Positions 31,820 to 39,397 of a stretch of 64,000 nucleotides of DNA are shown here, piece after piece; position 1 is the stretch's first letter; every line of letters starts with the position of its first letter. The stretch comes from Terriglobales bacterium (lineage in GTDB: Bacteria > Acidobacteriota > Terriglobia > Terriglobales > Acidobacteriaceae), in assembly GCA_025462725.1 (NCBI GenBank), contig JAOAPE010000001.1, positions 62,001 to 126,000 on the forward strand, written 5' to 3'. The position numbers and the translations under genes are program-made. The notes below the pieces were generated by a model. The model had not been told where the DNA came from. It worked only from the letters and a program-made list of their open reading frames with translations, and searched no databases.

Positions 31820-33126
31820 CGCGTGACCTGCTGGTACCGCTGCTTGATGGTGGAGGGCATCCACATGAGGACTTCCAGTGCGTCTTGCGTGCGCTGTGTG
31901 GCGCCGGATTGTGCGCGGAAGACTTCTAGCGCGCACTGTCCCATGGCTTGCCATTGAGGCTCGAACATGGAGAGCATCTGGGAGTTCAGATCAGAGGCAG
32001 TAATGACGTGCACGGCATTTTCGCGCTGGAAGATGCTGATGATGTCGCGGAAATTTTCTGTATACGGGCCGACGAAGATGGGCTTGCCGAATTGAGCGGG
32101 CTCGAGAATGTTGTGTCCGCCGCGGGGGACAAGGCTGCCGCCGACGAATGCGGCGGTCGCGAGTGAGTAAATCGATGCGAGTTCACCGATTGAGTCGAGG
32201 AGGAAGACGGCGTTCTGAAGGGGCGCGCCGTTCCATTCTGTGCGGCGGACGAACGGGAGGCCGCATTCAGTGAGCATCTGCGCGACTGCGGAAAAGCGTT
32301 CGGGGTGACGTGGGGCCAGGATCAGCAGCGCGTCGGGATGCTGCTGGCGGAGATTCTTGAAAGCTGCGACGAGAAGCGCTTCCTCGTCTTCCACGGTGCT
32401 GCCGCAGACTAGGACGGGTGATGTGGGCGCAATGGCGGCGCGTAGTTGGCGGAGCAGAGGAGTCTCGTCGGGAGCAACGACGTCGAATTTCAGATTGCCG
32501 GTGACTTGAATACGGGCTGGGTCGGCACCTATAGCGCTTAATCGGTGGCGGTCCTGCTGGCTTTGCGCGAGGAAAATGTCCACATTGCGGAGGATGTTCG
32601 CCAGCGGAGCCCGGAGGCGCTGGTATCGCGGATAGGAGCGGTCAGAGATACGAGCGTTTACGACTGCAATACGCGCACTGGATGTGTGCGCAATGCGCAG
32701 GAAGTTCGGCCAAAATTCTGTTTCGGCGAGGATGACCAGCTTGGGGCGGAGTAATCGGATATACGGTCGGACTGCGAACGCGAAATCCAGCGGGAAGTAG
32801 AAGACGTTGGAATCGCCGAATTTTTCGCGAGCGAGTTTTTGACCTGTTGCGGTGGTAGTGGTAACCAAGATGCGCCATCCTTGGGCGGCGAATCGGGATT
32901 GTAATGATGTGATCAGCTTGCTGACGGCGATCACTTCGCCCAGGGAGACGGCGTGGACCCAGATACAGTTTTCATCCGGGCGAGTGGGGCGAACTCGCGA
33001 GGGGACGCGGCCCAGGCGTTCGTTCAGTCCCGCGCGATACTTCCCTTTTTTTGTGGCTTGGACGAGCCAATACGGCAGGGTGAGTAACAAAGCGAGGACC
33101 AGTCCGGCGCTGTAGAGGAAGTACAT
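31816..33126 (-). CDS. waaA: 3-deoxy-D-manno-octulosonic acid transferase
   Basis: Adds Kdo to lipid IVA at the cytoplasmic face of the inner membrane. The 436-residue GT30 protein has an N-terminal membrane anchor (residues 3-22), then YRAGLNERLGRVP, WVHAVSLGEVIAVSKL, the acceptor and donor motifs AETEFWPNFL and NARISDRSYPRYQRL, and the C-terminal FVGGSLVPRGGHNILEPAQF. All are family hallmarks. It is the first gene of the minus-strand envelope block and overlaps lpxK by four bases. Confidence 0.95.
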   Translation of the reverse strand: MYFLYSAGLVLALLLTLPYWLVQATKKGKYRAGLNERLGRVPSRVRPTRPDENCIWVHAVSLGEVIAVSKLITSLQSRFAAQGWRILVTTTTATGQKLAREKFGDSNVFYFPLDFAFAVRPYIRLLRPKLVILAETEFWPNFLRIAHTSSARIAVVNARISDRSYPRYQRLRAPLANILRNVDIFLAQSQQDRHRLSAIGADPARIQVTGNLKFDVVAPDETPLLRQLRAAIAPTSPVLVCGSTVEDEEALLVAAFKNLRQQHPDALLILAPRHPERFSAVAQMLTECGLPFVRRTEWNGAPLQNAVFLLDSIGELASIYSLATAAFVGGSLVPRGGHNILEPAQFGKPIFVGPYTENFRDIISIFQRENAVHVITASDLNSQMLSMFEPQWQAMGQCALEVFRAQSGATQRTQDALEVLMWMPSTIKQRYQQVTR

Positions 33127-33240
33127 GTGTCAGAGTGGACATTCTAAATGTGCGGCCGGAACACGCCGTGATTATTCGCGTTTATGTCGGTAGGTATCTA
33201 AAGATTGCAGTATTCCCAACAACTCAGGATAATCACAGTC

Positions 33241-33903
33241 ATGAGAAACATGCGTCCCCTCGCGCTTGCAGTTCTTGTCGCTGCTCTTTCGTTTGCCGCC
33301 GTTCATGCCTTCGGCAAAGACAAAGTTTTTTCGTTCCCGCGCGCTTATCACCCCAAGACGTATCCGGCGTTTGAGGCGCATGAGGATGAAAAGCTCGCCA
33401 TCGCAGCGGACCCTTACGACATGCCGGAAAAAGTTGTGGGCGTGTTCACCGTGGATTACAAGAAAGAAGGCCTGCTGCCCATTCACCTGATCATTGGCAA
33501 TGATGGGGATAAAGCGGTGTCGCTGGCCGACATGAACGTGACGCTAATCACGAAGAAGCGCGTGAAGATTCCGCCGGCGACGGTGGATGATATCTATCGG
33601 CGGATATCGAAGCAGACATCGCGGGGCGATGAGCCGCAACGGCCGTTCCCACTGCCGAAACGGAAATCAAAGACGATCAGCGACGAGGCACGTGAGGAAG
33701 TTAAGAATTCGCAGTTCATGGCGCGGGCAGTGGAACCACATGGGATCCAGTCGGGATTTGTTTACTTCGATGTGGATGACATTGAGTCTCCGCTGGCAGG
33801 TGCGAAGTTGGTGATCACGGGGCTGAGCGACTCAAATGGTCACGAGCTGTTCTTCTTTGAGATTCCGATGGAGAAGTATTTGAGTTATCGGGCGGTGAAG
33901 TGA
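33241..33903 (+). CDS. Secreted hypothetical protein
   Basis: A 220-residue protein started at ATG 33241, which gives a signal peptide (MRNMRPLALAVLVAALSFAA, cleavage near VHA). A longer frame from 33205 would spoil the signal peptide. The mature part has a beta-rich look: VGVFTVDYKKEGLLPIHLII, then a basic loop PLPKRKSKTISDEA and a late GIQSGFVYFDVDD and HELFFFEIPMEKY. It reads like a periplasmic immunoglobulin-like or jelly-roll domain. I do not recognise a family. It is divergent from waaA and followed nine bases later by a small membrane gene. Confidence 0.75.
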   Translation: MRNMRPLALAVLVAALSFAAVHAFGKDKVFSFPRAYHPKTYPAFEAHEDEKLAIAADPYDMPEKVVGVFTVDYKKEGLLPIHLIIGNDGDKAVSLADMNVTLITKKRVKIPPATVDDIYRRISKQTSRGDEPQRPFPLPKRKSKTISDEAREEVKNSQFMARAVEPHGIQSGFVYFDVDDIESPLAGAKLVITGLSDSNGHELFFFEIPMEKYLSYRAVK

Positions 33904-33912
33904 GGCCGGAAA

Positions 33913-34101
33913 ATGCCCAAGTTCTCTGACTGGCCGGAGTGGCTTCAAGTCGCCGTTCTCTTTCCCCATGCCATGTTGGGGTTCGTGGCCACTTGGTTAT
34001 GGTGGCCAAAGACGGATAAAGAATGGTCTAGGTTCGGGCTGGTAGCGGCCTACTTGCTTGTCTTCTTCTTGGTTATGCATTTCGTATTTGGGTTGAAATA
34101 A
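33913..34101 (+). CDS. Small two-helix membrane protein
   Basis: A 62-residue open frame nine bases after the secreted protein gene. It shows two hydrophobic stretches (about residues 11-30 and 40-60) with aromatic belts, WLQVAVLFPHAMLGFVATWL and FGLVAAYLLVFFLVMHFVFG. Its last 29 bases overlap, tail to tail, the end of the metallo-hydrolase gene on the other strand. Function unknown; expression is plausible through coupling to the upstream gene. Confidence 0.6.
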   Translation: MPKFSDWPEWLQVAVLFPHAMLGFVATWLWWPKTDKEWSRFGLVAAYLLVFFLVMHFVFGLK

Positions 34102-34957
34102 CCGGCACTTCCCCGACTACGATCTTTCCTGGCTTGGGCGATTCGAGATATGCCCAGGGAGTAGTGTGGTCGTGGGTAAAGATGGTGAGCCAGCGCTCTG
34201 AAATGGCGGGGCTGTAATAGCGCTTGCGGCTCTCGATGGTGTCGAGGGGGAAGACGTCATAGGACATCACCCAGGTGAGATCGATGTGCGAGCTCGTGGG
34301 GATGAGATCGGAGATGTAGCAGGCGGTCTGGCCGCCGCTTTCGATCATGACGGCTTGCATGTGGCGGGTGTGTCCGGGATAGACGACAACGGAGATGCCG
34401 GGAGTGATTTCCACGTTTCCGTTGAGCAATTCCATCTGGCCGCTCTCGATGAGCGGATCGTAATTGTCACTGATGTAGCTGATTTTGTCGCGCTCTAGCT
34501 GCCTGCGTCCGTGTTCCCATTCGCCGTGCTGGGCGTAATACTTTGCATTCGGAAATGTGGGGACCGGTTTGCCGTCTTTGTAGATGGTGTTCCATCCGCA
34601 GTGGTCAAAGTGCAAGTGCGAATTGATGACGATATCGATTTCTTCGGGCGTAATCTTTGCGGCGGCGAAGCTGTCCATGAGGAGTTCGTGCGGTTCGTAG
34701 ATTGATTTGAGTTTGTCGGAGAGTTTGTTACCGATGCCAGTCTCAATGAGGATGTTCTTTTCGCCGGTGCGGATCAGGACGGAGTTGAGGCCGCAATCCA
34801 TGAGATTGCGGTCATTGGCTTGAACTTTTTTGCTCCAAAGCGATTTGGGAACCACGCCGAACATGGAGCCTGCATCGAGAAAATAAGTTCCGTCAGTGAG
34901 GATGCTGAGTTCGAAATCGCCGAGAGTGAGCTTTGGAATGCTTGGGGAACTTGTCAT
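34073..34957 (-). CDS. Metallo-beta-lactamase-fold hydrolase, lactonase-like
   Basis: A 294-residue binuclear zinc hydrolase. The metal site NSHLHFDHCGWNT lies near residue 112, with further ligands in VVYPGHTRHM, CYISDLIPTS and the C-terminal IFTHDHTTPW. The combination resembles AiiA/AttM N-acyl-homoserine lactonases and related lactonases, but the same subfamily contains many enzymes of unknown substrate, so quorum quenching is only a possibility. No signal peptide; probably cytoplasmic. It stands alone on the minus strand. Confidence 0.82.
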   Translation of the reverse strand: MTSSPSIPKLTLGDFELSILTDGTYFLDAGSMFGVVPKSLWSKKVQANDRNLMDCGLNSVLIRTGEKNILIETGIGNKLSDKLKSIYEPHELLMDSFAAAKITPEEIDIVINSHLHFDHCGWNTIYKDGKPVPTFPNAKYYAQHGEWEHGRRQLERDKISYISDNYDPLIESGQMELLNGNVEITPGISVVVYPGHTRHMQAVMIESGGQTACYISDLIPTSSHIDLTWVMSYDVFPLDTIESRKRYYSPAISERWLTIFTHDHTTPWAYLESPKPGKIVVGEVPVISTQIRNA

Positions 34958-35040
34958 TTTTCTGGTCGTTTTCTACGGGGGAATAGGTATTTAACCTTAT
35001 TGAGGCGCGAGTTACGAATGGGCTAAAGTCCAGACTCCGC

Positions 35041-35271
35041 ATGATATTAGATATAGCAAGATTAGTCGTGGCACTGGGAATCCTGTGCTTTCACAAGCCG
35101 ATAGGGACGTTCGTCCTTGAACATGAGCGCCGGTTCGCCACGCTGCTGAGCGAGCGTGGGGTATTCCTTCCAAACCTGCCGAGCCAGAAACTCACACATG
35201 ACCTGTACTTCAGCATTGGAGCCATCGCTTCAGTGGCGTGTGTTGTGCGTCTCTGGGTAGCACACGGCTGA
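35041..35271 (+). CDS. Small hypothetical membrane protein
   Basis: A 76-residue open frame with hydrophobic stretches at both ends (ILDIARLVVALGILCFHKP and FSIGAIASVACVVRLWVAHG) around a charged middle. It has no clear ribosome binding site before ATG 35041, so its reality is uncertain. It precedes the zinc ribbon gene by 46 bases on the same strand. No family recognised. Confidence 0.45.
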   Translation: MILDIARLVVALGILCFHKPIGTFVLEHERRFATLLSERGVFLPNLPSQKLTHDLYFSIGAIASVACVVRLWVAHG

Positions 35272-35317
35272 TTGCGCGAGCAGCGGCTGAAAGTGCTACA
35301 ATTTGTTTACCCCGCCT

Positions 35318-36391
35318 ATGAACCCCGATTTGCAGAAATTGATCGAACTAGACAAGATAAGCCAAGAAGTGTCCCGCCTAAAGGAAGAAATTGCCGCCCT
35401 CCCGAAACGAGTGGCGGAGATAGAGACCAAGCTATCCGCCGCCAAAGCCCAAGTGGAGGCCGCCAAAACGGCGATCAAGACACAAGAGGCGGGGAAAAGA
35501 AAGCTTGAGTCCGACATTCAAGATTGGCAGCAAAAAATATCCAAGTTCCGCGAACAATCCCTCGCAGTAAAAACCAACGAACAATACAAAGCATTAATGA
35601 CCGAGATTGAATTCGCGGAGAAGCATATCCGCGATTGCGAAGAGCAGATCCTGGTGGGAATGGACTCAGCGGAAGGCTTGGCCAATACGCTGAAGACCGC
35701 GGAAACAGAGCTTAAGTTCGAAGCCGCTGAGATTGAAAAAGAGATGGCGCATGCCCGCGCAGTCACCGCAGAAGACGAGAAAAAACTTGCGGAATTGAGC
35801 CAGCAGAAACAAGGGCTACAGGCAGGGGTTGAGCCCAGCATGCTGTCCCATTACGAGCGCGTTGCCACGAAGCGCAAAGGTGCCATTGCTGCCGCGTACG
35901 ATCACAAGTGTGGCGCGTGCAATGTGATGATGCGTCCGCAGAAATATAACGAACTGTTATCCAATTCAGAGTTGGTGACCTGCGATTCTTGCGGAAGGAT
36001 CCTGTATTACGACGCTTCAAAACAGCCAGAAGTGTTGCAGGGCGGTAAAGCCGGCAAAGCCGGTTTACGCGCCAATGAGCGGGCTTGGTTCTATCTGCCG
36101 ACAGGCGGCGAGAGTGGAAGGTTCGCCTACTTCGCGAATTCCAAGGGCGGATGCACGATGCGCATATTCGACGCCCTCTCAGGCCAGTCCATAGAAAAAG
36201 CAGCGAAGAAGAAGACAACGTTCCGGGAGGCGTTCTCTGAGTACCTTACAGATGCACTGCCGCTGCACCCGGAGCATCTCAATATCCAGCAAGATTTTGA
36301 TGAGCAGCTCCCGGCAGACATGCTGGAAGAGTTCCAACTGCAAGCCCGTATCGCGCCCGGTACGACGGCGGCAGTGCCCACGGCCCAATAA
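35318..36391 (+). CDS. Coiled-coil C4 zinc ribbon protein with extra C-terminus
   Basis: A 357-residue protein from ATG 35318 (MNPDLQKLIELDKISQEVSR); the upstream TTG is less likely. Residues 1-175 form a long coiled coil, then a C4 zinc ribbon with CGACNVMM and VTCDSCGRILYY. This is the DUF164/HP0958-like layout, tied to RNA or flagellar control in some bacteria. Unusually, about 120 further residues follow the ribbon (from about residue 240), starting QGGKAGKAGLRANERAWFYL and ending in a Pro/Thr-rich tail; family members normally stop soon after the ribbon. The function of the extension is unknown. A TPR gene follows 21 bases downstream. Confidence 0.85.
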   Translation: MNPDLQKLIELDKISQEVSRLKEEIAALPKRVAEIETKLSAAKAQVEAAKTAIKTQEAGKRKLESDIQDWQQKISKFREQSLAVKTNEQYKALMTEIEFAEKHIRDCEEQILVGMDSAEGLANTLKTAETELKFEAAEIEKEMAHARAVTAEDEKKLAELSQQKQGLQAGVEPSMLSHYERVATKRKGAIAAAYDHKCGACNVMMRPQKYNELLSNSELVTCDSCGRILYYDASKQPEVLQGGKAGKAGLRANERAWFYLPTGGESGRFAYFANSKGGCTMRIFDALSGQSIEKAAKKKTTFREAFSEYLTDALPLHPEHLNIQQDFDEQLPADMLEEFQLQARIAPGTTAAVPTAQ

Positions 36392-36412
36392 GACGGACGC
36401 TCCGGTGATCGG

Positions 36413-37417
36413 ATGCAAAGTCGTTGTAACTTCCGCGCAGTAATCTTCCTCGCAGCAATCTGGGCGATGTGTAGCAGCCCTGTGAACGCCCAGCGAAGTC
36501 CCTCCAGACCAAGCAATCGAGGCATCGAGGTAGATATCCGCCTGACCATGGAAGACTCGCGCAGCGCGCCTGAACAGATCCGTGTCCTACTGATGACCAC
36601 CTCCGGTTCTATCGTGGCGGATCGCTTTACGGGATCTTTGGGAAATGTCACATTCAGCGGAATCCCAGCTGGAAACTACCGGGTGAAGGCGAGCGGAATG
36701 GATATAGAGGATTCGGAAACCACGTTTTATGTGGATGCGAATGATCAACATCACTTTGAAACGATGCAGATCAAGATGAAAACGACGGGCCAGCCGAGCA
36801 GTAACCGGGGAGCAATCTCCGCCGCGGAGTTGAACATCCCCGAGAAGGCACATAAGGAATTCGACAAGGGAATCGCCAATATGGAACAAAAGGATTTTGG
36901 CGAAGCTGAAAAACACTTCACGAAAGCGACGGAGATCTACCCGCAGTACGGGGCGGCGTTCAACAACCTGGGCGTGCTGGCGATGAGGGCGGGCCACAAT
37001 GAAGATGGAAAGCGTTTTTTTGAAACGGCGCTGCGGGCTGACGGTAATAATCCGGGAGCAAATGTAAACTTTGCCCGCTGCCTGATCATGGAAGGCAATA
37101 TCCCAGATGCAGAACAATACCTGCAAAAGGCGAGCACCTTGGCTCCGCGTGATGCTGAGCCCCTCGCGGTTTTAGCCAATACGCAAATGCAAGCCGGCCA
37201 GCTTGATCTTGCGCTCGATAATGCGCGCAGGGTACATACGCTGGAGCACCAGCGCTTCACAGTGGCGCATTTGATAGCGGCACGCATCCTGGAATCGAAG
37301 AACCGGCCGGACGAAGCAGCGGCCGAGTACAGATTATTCCTCAAAGAAGCTCCGGACAGCCCTAAAGCGGAGAACGTCCGCGCAGCTTTGCAGTCCTTGG
37401 AAAACCGCGTAAAGTAA
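36413..37417 (+). CDS. Secreted TPR protein with Cna-B-like domain
   Basis: A 334-residue protein with a signal peptide (residues 1-26, cleavage near VNA). Residues 35-120 look like a carboxypeptidase-regulatory or Cna-B-like beta sandwich (GNVTFSGIPAGNYRVKASGM). Residues 145-325 hold about five TPR units (EKAHKEFDKGIANMEQKDFG, FNNLGVLAMRAGHNEDG, PGANVNFARCLIMEG, DAEPLAVLANTQMQAG). It should act in the periplasm as a protein-contact scaffold. It lies between the zinc ribbon gene and rlmI, 10 bases before the latter, so the three are probably one operon. Confidence 0.85.
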   Translation: MQSRCNFRAVIFLAAIWAMCSSPVNAQRSPSRPSNRGIEVDIRLTMEDSRSAPEQIRVLLMTTSGSIVADRFTGSLGNVTFSGIPAGNYRVKASGMDIEDSETTFYVDANDQHHFETMQIKMKTTGQPSSNRGAISAAELNIPEKAHKEFDKGIANMEQKDFGEAEKHFTKATEIYPQYGAAFNNLGVLAMRAGHNEDGKRFFETALRADGNNPGANVNFARCLIMEGNIPDAEQYLQKASTLAPRDAEPLAVLANTQMQAGQLDLALDNARRVHTLEHQRFTVAHLIAARILESKNRPDEAAAEYRLFLKEAPDSPKAENVRAALQSLENRVK

Positions 37418-37427
37418 AACCCTCCAG

Positions 37428-38639
37428 ATGCCCACCCCTTTGAAAGTTCATACCATTGCTGTGAATTCTCGCGCCGCGAAGCGGTTGCGCGGCGGGCATC
37501 CCTGGGTGTATCGCTCAGACCTCTCAGAAAAAACTGCGGGGGCAATACCAGCCGCTTCGCTTGTGCATGTGACGGACGAGCGCGGAAAGCTGTTGGGCTC
37601 CGCGCTGGCAAGTTCCTCTTCGCAAATCGCGTTACGGATGATCTCAGAACAGGCGATTGAGGACGAACAGTTGCCACAGCTTGTTCGCGAGCGCATTGCA
37701 AAAGCGGCGGCATATCGTACGAAATTCGTGCGCGAGAGTGATGCGTATCGCGTGGTGTTCAGCGAAGCGGATGAGCTTCCGGGCACTGTGGTGGACCGCT
37801 ACAACGACGTGTTCACGCTGCAGGTATTGACGCAAGCGATGGACCGGGACGATCTGCGAACGTCTGTTGTGGACGCCCTAATTGAACAGTTCGGAAAGAA
37901 GATCAACGTGGTGGAACGGAGCGAGCCGCGCATCCGGCAGTTGGAAGAATTGCCTGCTCTTGAAAGCAGGGCCCTGCACGGGAAGAAGACATCCACAACA
38001 TTCGCGATGAATGGATTGACCTTTGAATTTGACGCGGTGTCTGGACAAAAAAGTGGGGCTTTCCTGGATCAGCGCGAGAACTATGCGGCGGCTGCATCCT
38101 ATGCGCACGGTGAAGCGCTGGACGTTTTTTGCTACCAAGGTGGATTTGCACTTCACCTAGCGCGAGTGTGCGAGAAGGTGACCGGTGTCGATTCCTCACG
38201 TGCAGCATTGGAAGTAGCAGATCAAAATGCCACGCGAAACGCGGGGTCGTTCAAGTCCGGAGAGATCGAATGGATAGAAGCCAATGCATTCGACCTGCTG
38301 CGTGATTACTCTGCCGAAGGAAAGCAGTACGACACGATCGTGCTTGATCCACCGGCGTTTGCGAAGAGCAAGCGTGCGCTTTCAACAGCGATGCGGGGAT
38401 ACAAGGAGCTGAACCTACGGGCGCTGAAGATGCTGCGTCCGGGCGGGATTTTGGTGACGAACTCCTGTTCGCACCACGTCAGCGAAAGCGACTTCTGCGA
38501 GATGTTGACGGGTGCGGCTGTGGACGCGAATCGAAGGGTGAAAATCCTGGAAAAACGCAGCCAGTCGAAGGACCACCCCGTGGTTGCGACGATACCAGAG
38601 ACAGGATATTTGAAGTGCTTTGTTTGCTATGTCGACTAG
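37428..38639 (+). CDS. rlmI: 23S rRNA m5C methyltransferase RlmI-like
   Basis: A 403-residue SAM-dependent methyltransferase. The N-terminal PUA domain (AAKRLRGGHPWVYRSDL) is followed by a linker domain and a Rossmann domain with EALDVFCYQGGFALHLA, VTGVDSSRAALEVADQNA and TIVLDPPAFAKSK. The cysteine-containing VTNSCSHHVS matches RlmI, which makes m5C1962 in 23S rRNA. Exact site specificity is inferred from family. It starts 10 bases after the TPR gene. Confidence 0.9.
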   Translation: MPTPLKVHTIAVNSRAAKRLRGGHPWVYRSDLSEKTAGAIPAASLVHVTDERGKLLGSALASSSSQIALRMISEQAIEDEQLPQLVRERIAKAAAYRTKFVRESDAYRVVFSEADELPGTVVDRYNDVFTLQVLTQAMDRDDLRTSVVDALIEQFGKKINVVERSEPRIRQLEELPALESRALHGKKTSTTFAMNGLTFEFDAVSGQKSGAFLDQRENYAAAASYAHGEALDVFCYQGGFALHLARVCEKVTGVDSSRAALEVADQNATRNAGSFKSGEIEWIEANAFDLLRDYSAEGKQYDTIVLDPPAFAKSKRALSTAMRGYKELNLRALKMLRPGGILVTNSCSHHVSESDFCEMLTGAAVDANRRVKILEKRSQSKDHPVVATIPETGYLKCFVCYVD

Positions 38640-38650
38640 AATTTTTCACC

Positions 38651-38711
38651 TAAGTACTTGAAATATAAGCACATCCAAGTACTTGACAGTAAAACGCTCA
38701 TATTTTATGAT
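38651..38711 (+). promoter_or_regulatory. Near-consensus promoter of hsp20 with twin palindromes
   Basis: TTGACA (38683-38688) and TATGAT (38706-38711) are 17 bases apart, a near-perfect housekeeping promoter. Two palindromic boxes, TAAGTACTTG (38651-38660) and CAAGTACTTG (38676-38685), lie 25 bases centre to centre; the second covers the -35 box. This is a strong candidate operator for a repressor of the heat-shock gene; it is neither CIRCE nor a HAIR box. Confidence 0.7.
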
Positions 38712-38781
38712 TCGATTGTTGATACGCCAGCATCAAACGGCTGTGCGAACCACTTAATTCCCAATTGAGAGGACAACAATC

Positions 38782-39279
38782 ATGGCAACAATTTCTCGTT
38801 TAGACCCCTATCGTGAACTGAACAGCCTGCAGTCAAACCTAAACCGCATCTTCCAGGACTATGGCCGTGGAAGCGATGAGCTGATGACCAGCGGAACGTT
38901 TGTTCCGCCGGTGGATATCTACGAGGATGACCACAGCATCGTCTTGAACATGGAAGTGCCGGGAGTGAACCAGAACGACATTGAGATCACGCTGGAGAAC
39001 AACACCCTGACGGTACGCGGCGAGCGCAAGATCGAGAAAGACATTAAGGAAGAGAACATCCACCGCGTGGAGCGGCGTTACGGATCATTCACGCGTTCCT
39101 TCAGTTTGCCGAACACGGTTGATCCGGAGAACGTGACGGCCAACTTTGAAAATGGCATTTTGAAGATTAAGCTGGCGAAGCGCGCAGAAGCGAAGCCGAA
39201 GCAGATCAAGGTGACTGGCGGCACGAGCTCCGGCAGCGACAAGAGCAAGGAGATCAAGGGTTCCGGTCAGGCGGCCTAA
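38782..39279 (+). CDS. Hsp20/alpha-crystallin small heat-shock protein
   Basis: An ATP-independent holdase of 165 residues. The alpha-crystallin domain spans about residues 45-140: PPVDIYEDDHSIVLNMEVPG, NDIEITLENNTLTVRGERK and GSFTRSFSLPNTVDPENVTA, closing with ENGILKIKLAKR. The C-terminal tail is Lys/Ser/Gly-rich and lacks a clear IxI/V motif except in IKV. A strong promoter with palindromes lies upstream and a terminator follows at 39332; clpB is next. Holdase and disaggregase in tandem makes functional sense, since clients held by Hsp20 are extracted by ClpB with DnaK. Confidence 0.95.
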   Translation: MATISRLDPYRELNSLQSNLNRIFQDYGRGSDELMTSGTFVPPVDIYEDDHSIVLNMEVPGVNQNDIEITLENNTLTVRGERKIEKDIKEENIHRVERRYGSFTRSFSLPNTVDPENVTANFENGILKIKLAKRAEAKPKQIKVTGGTSSGSDKSKEIKGSGQAA

Positions 39280-39331
39280 GAAGTTCGGGTGAGGATGTAG
39301 AGCACGTCAATAATAATAATCTGTATGGGAG

Positions 39332-39362
39332 CGGGAGGCGGGCTGTCTGTCTCCCGTTTTTT
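39332..39362 (+). terminator. Rho-independent terminator between hsp20 and clpB
   Basis: CGGGAG (39332-39337) pairs with CTCCCG (39351-39356) and is followed by six T residues (39357-39362). clpB starts 36 bases later, so it either reads through or has its own promoter. Confidence 0.85.
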
Positions 39363-39397
39363 ACGTTCTAAATAACGAAACTCAGGGACACAAAATT

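Noticed and set aside
34073-34957. Firm call of an N-acyl-homoserine lactonase
   Set aside because: The metal motifs fit, but many hydrolases of unknown substrate share them and no quorum-sensing gene is nearby; kept as lactonase-like only.
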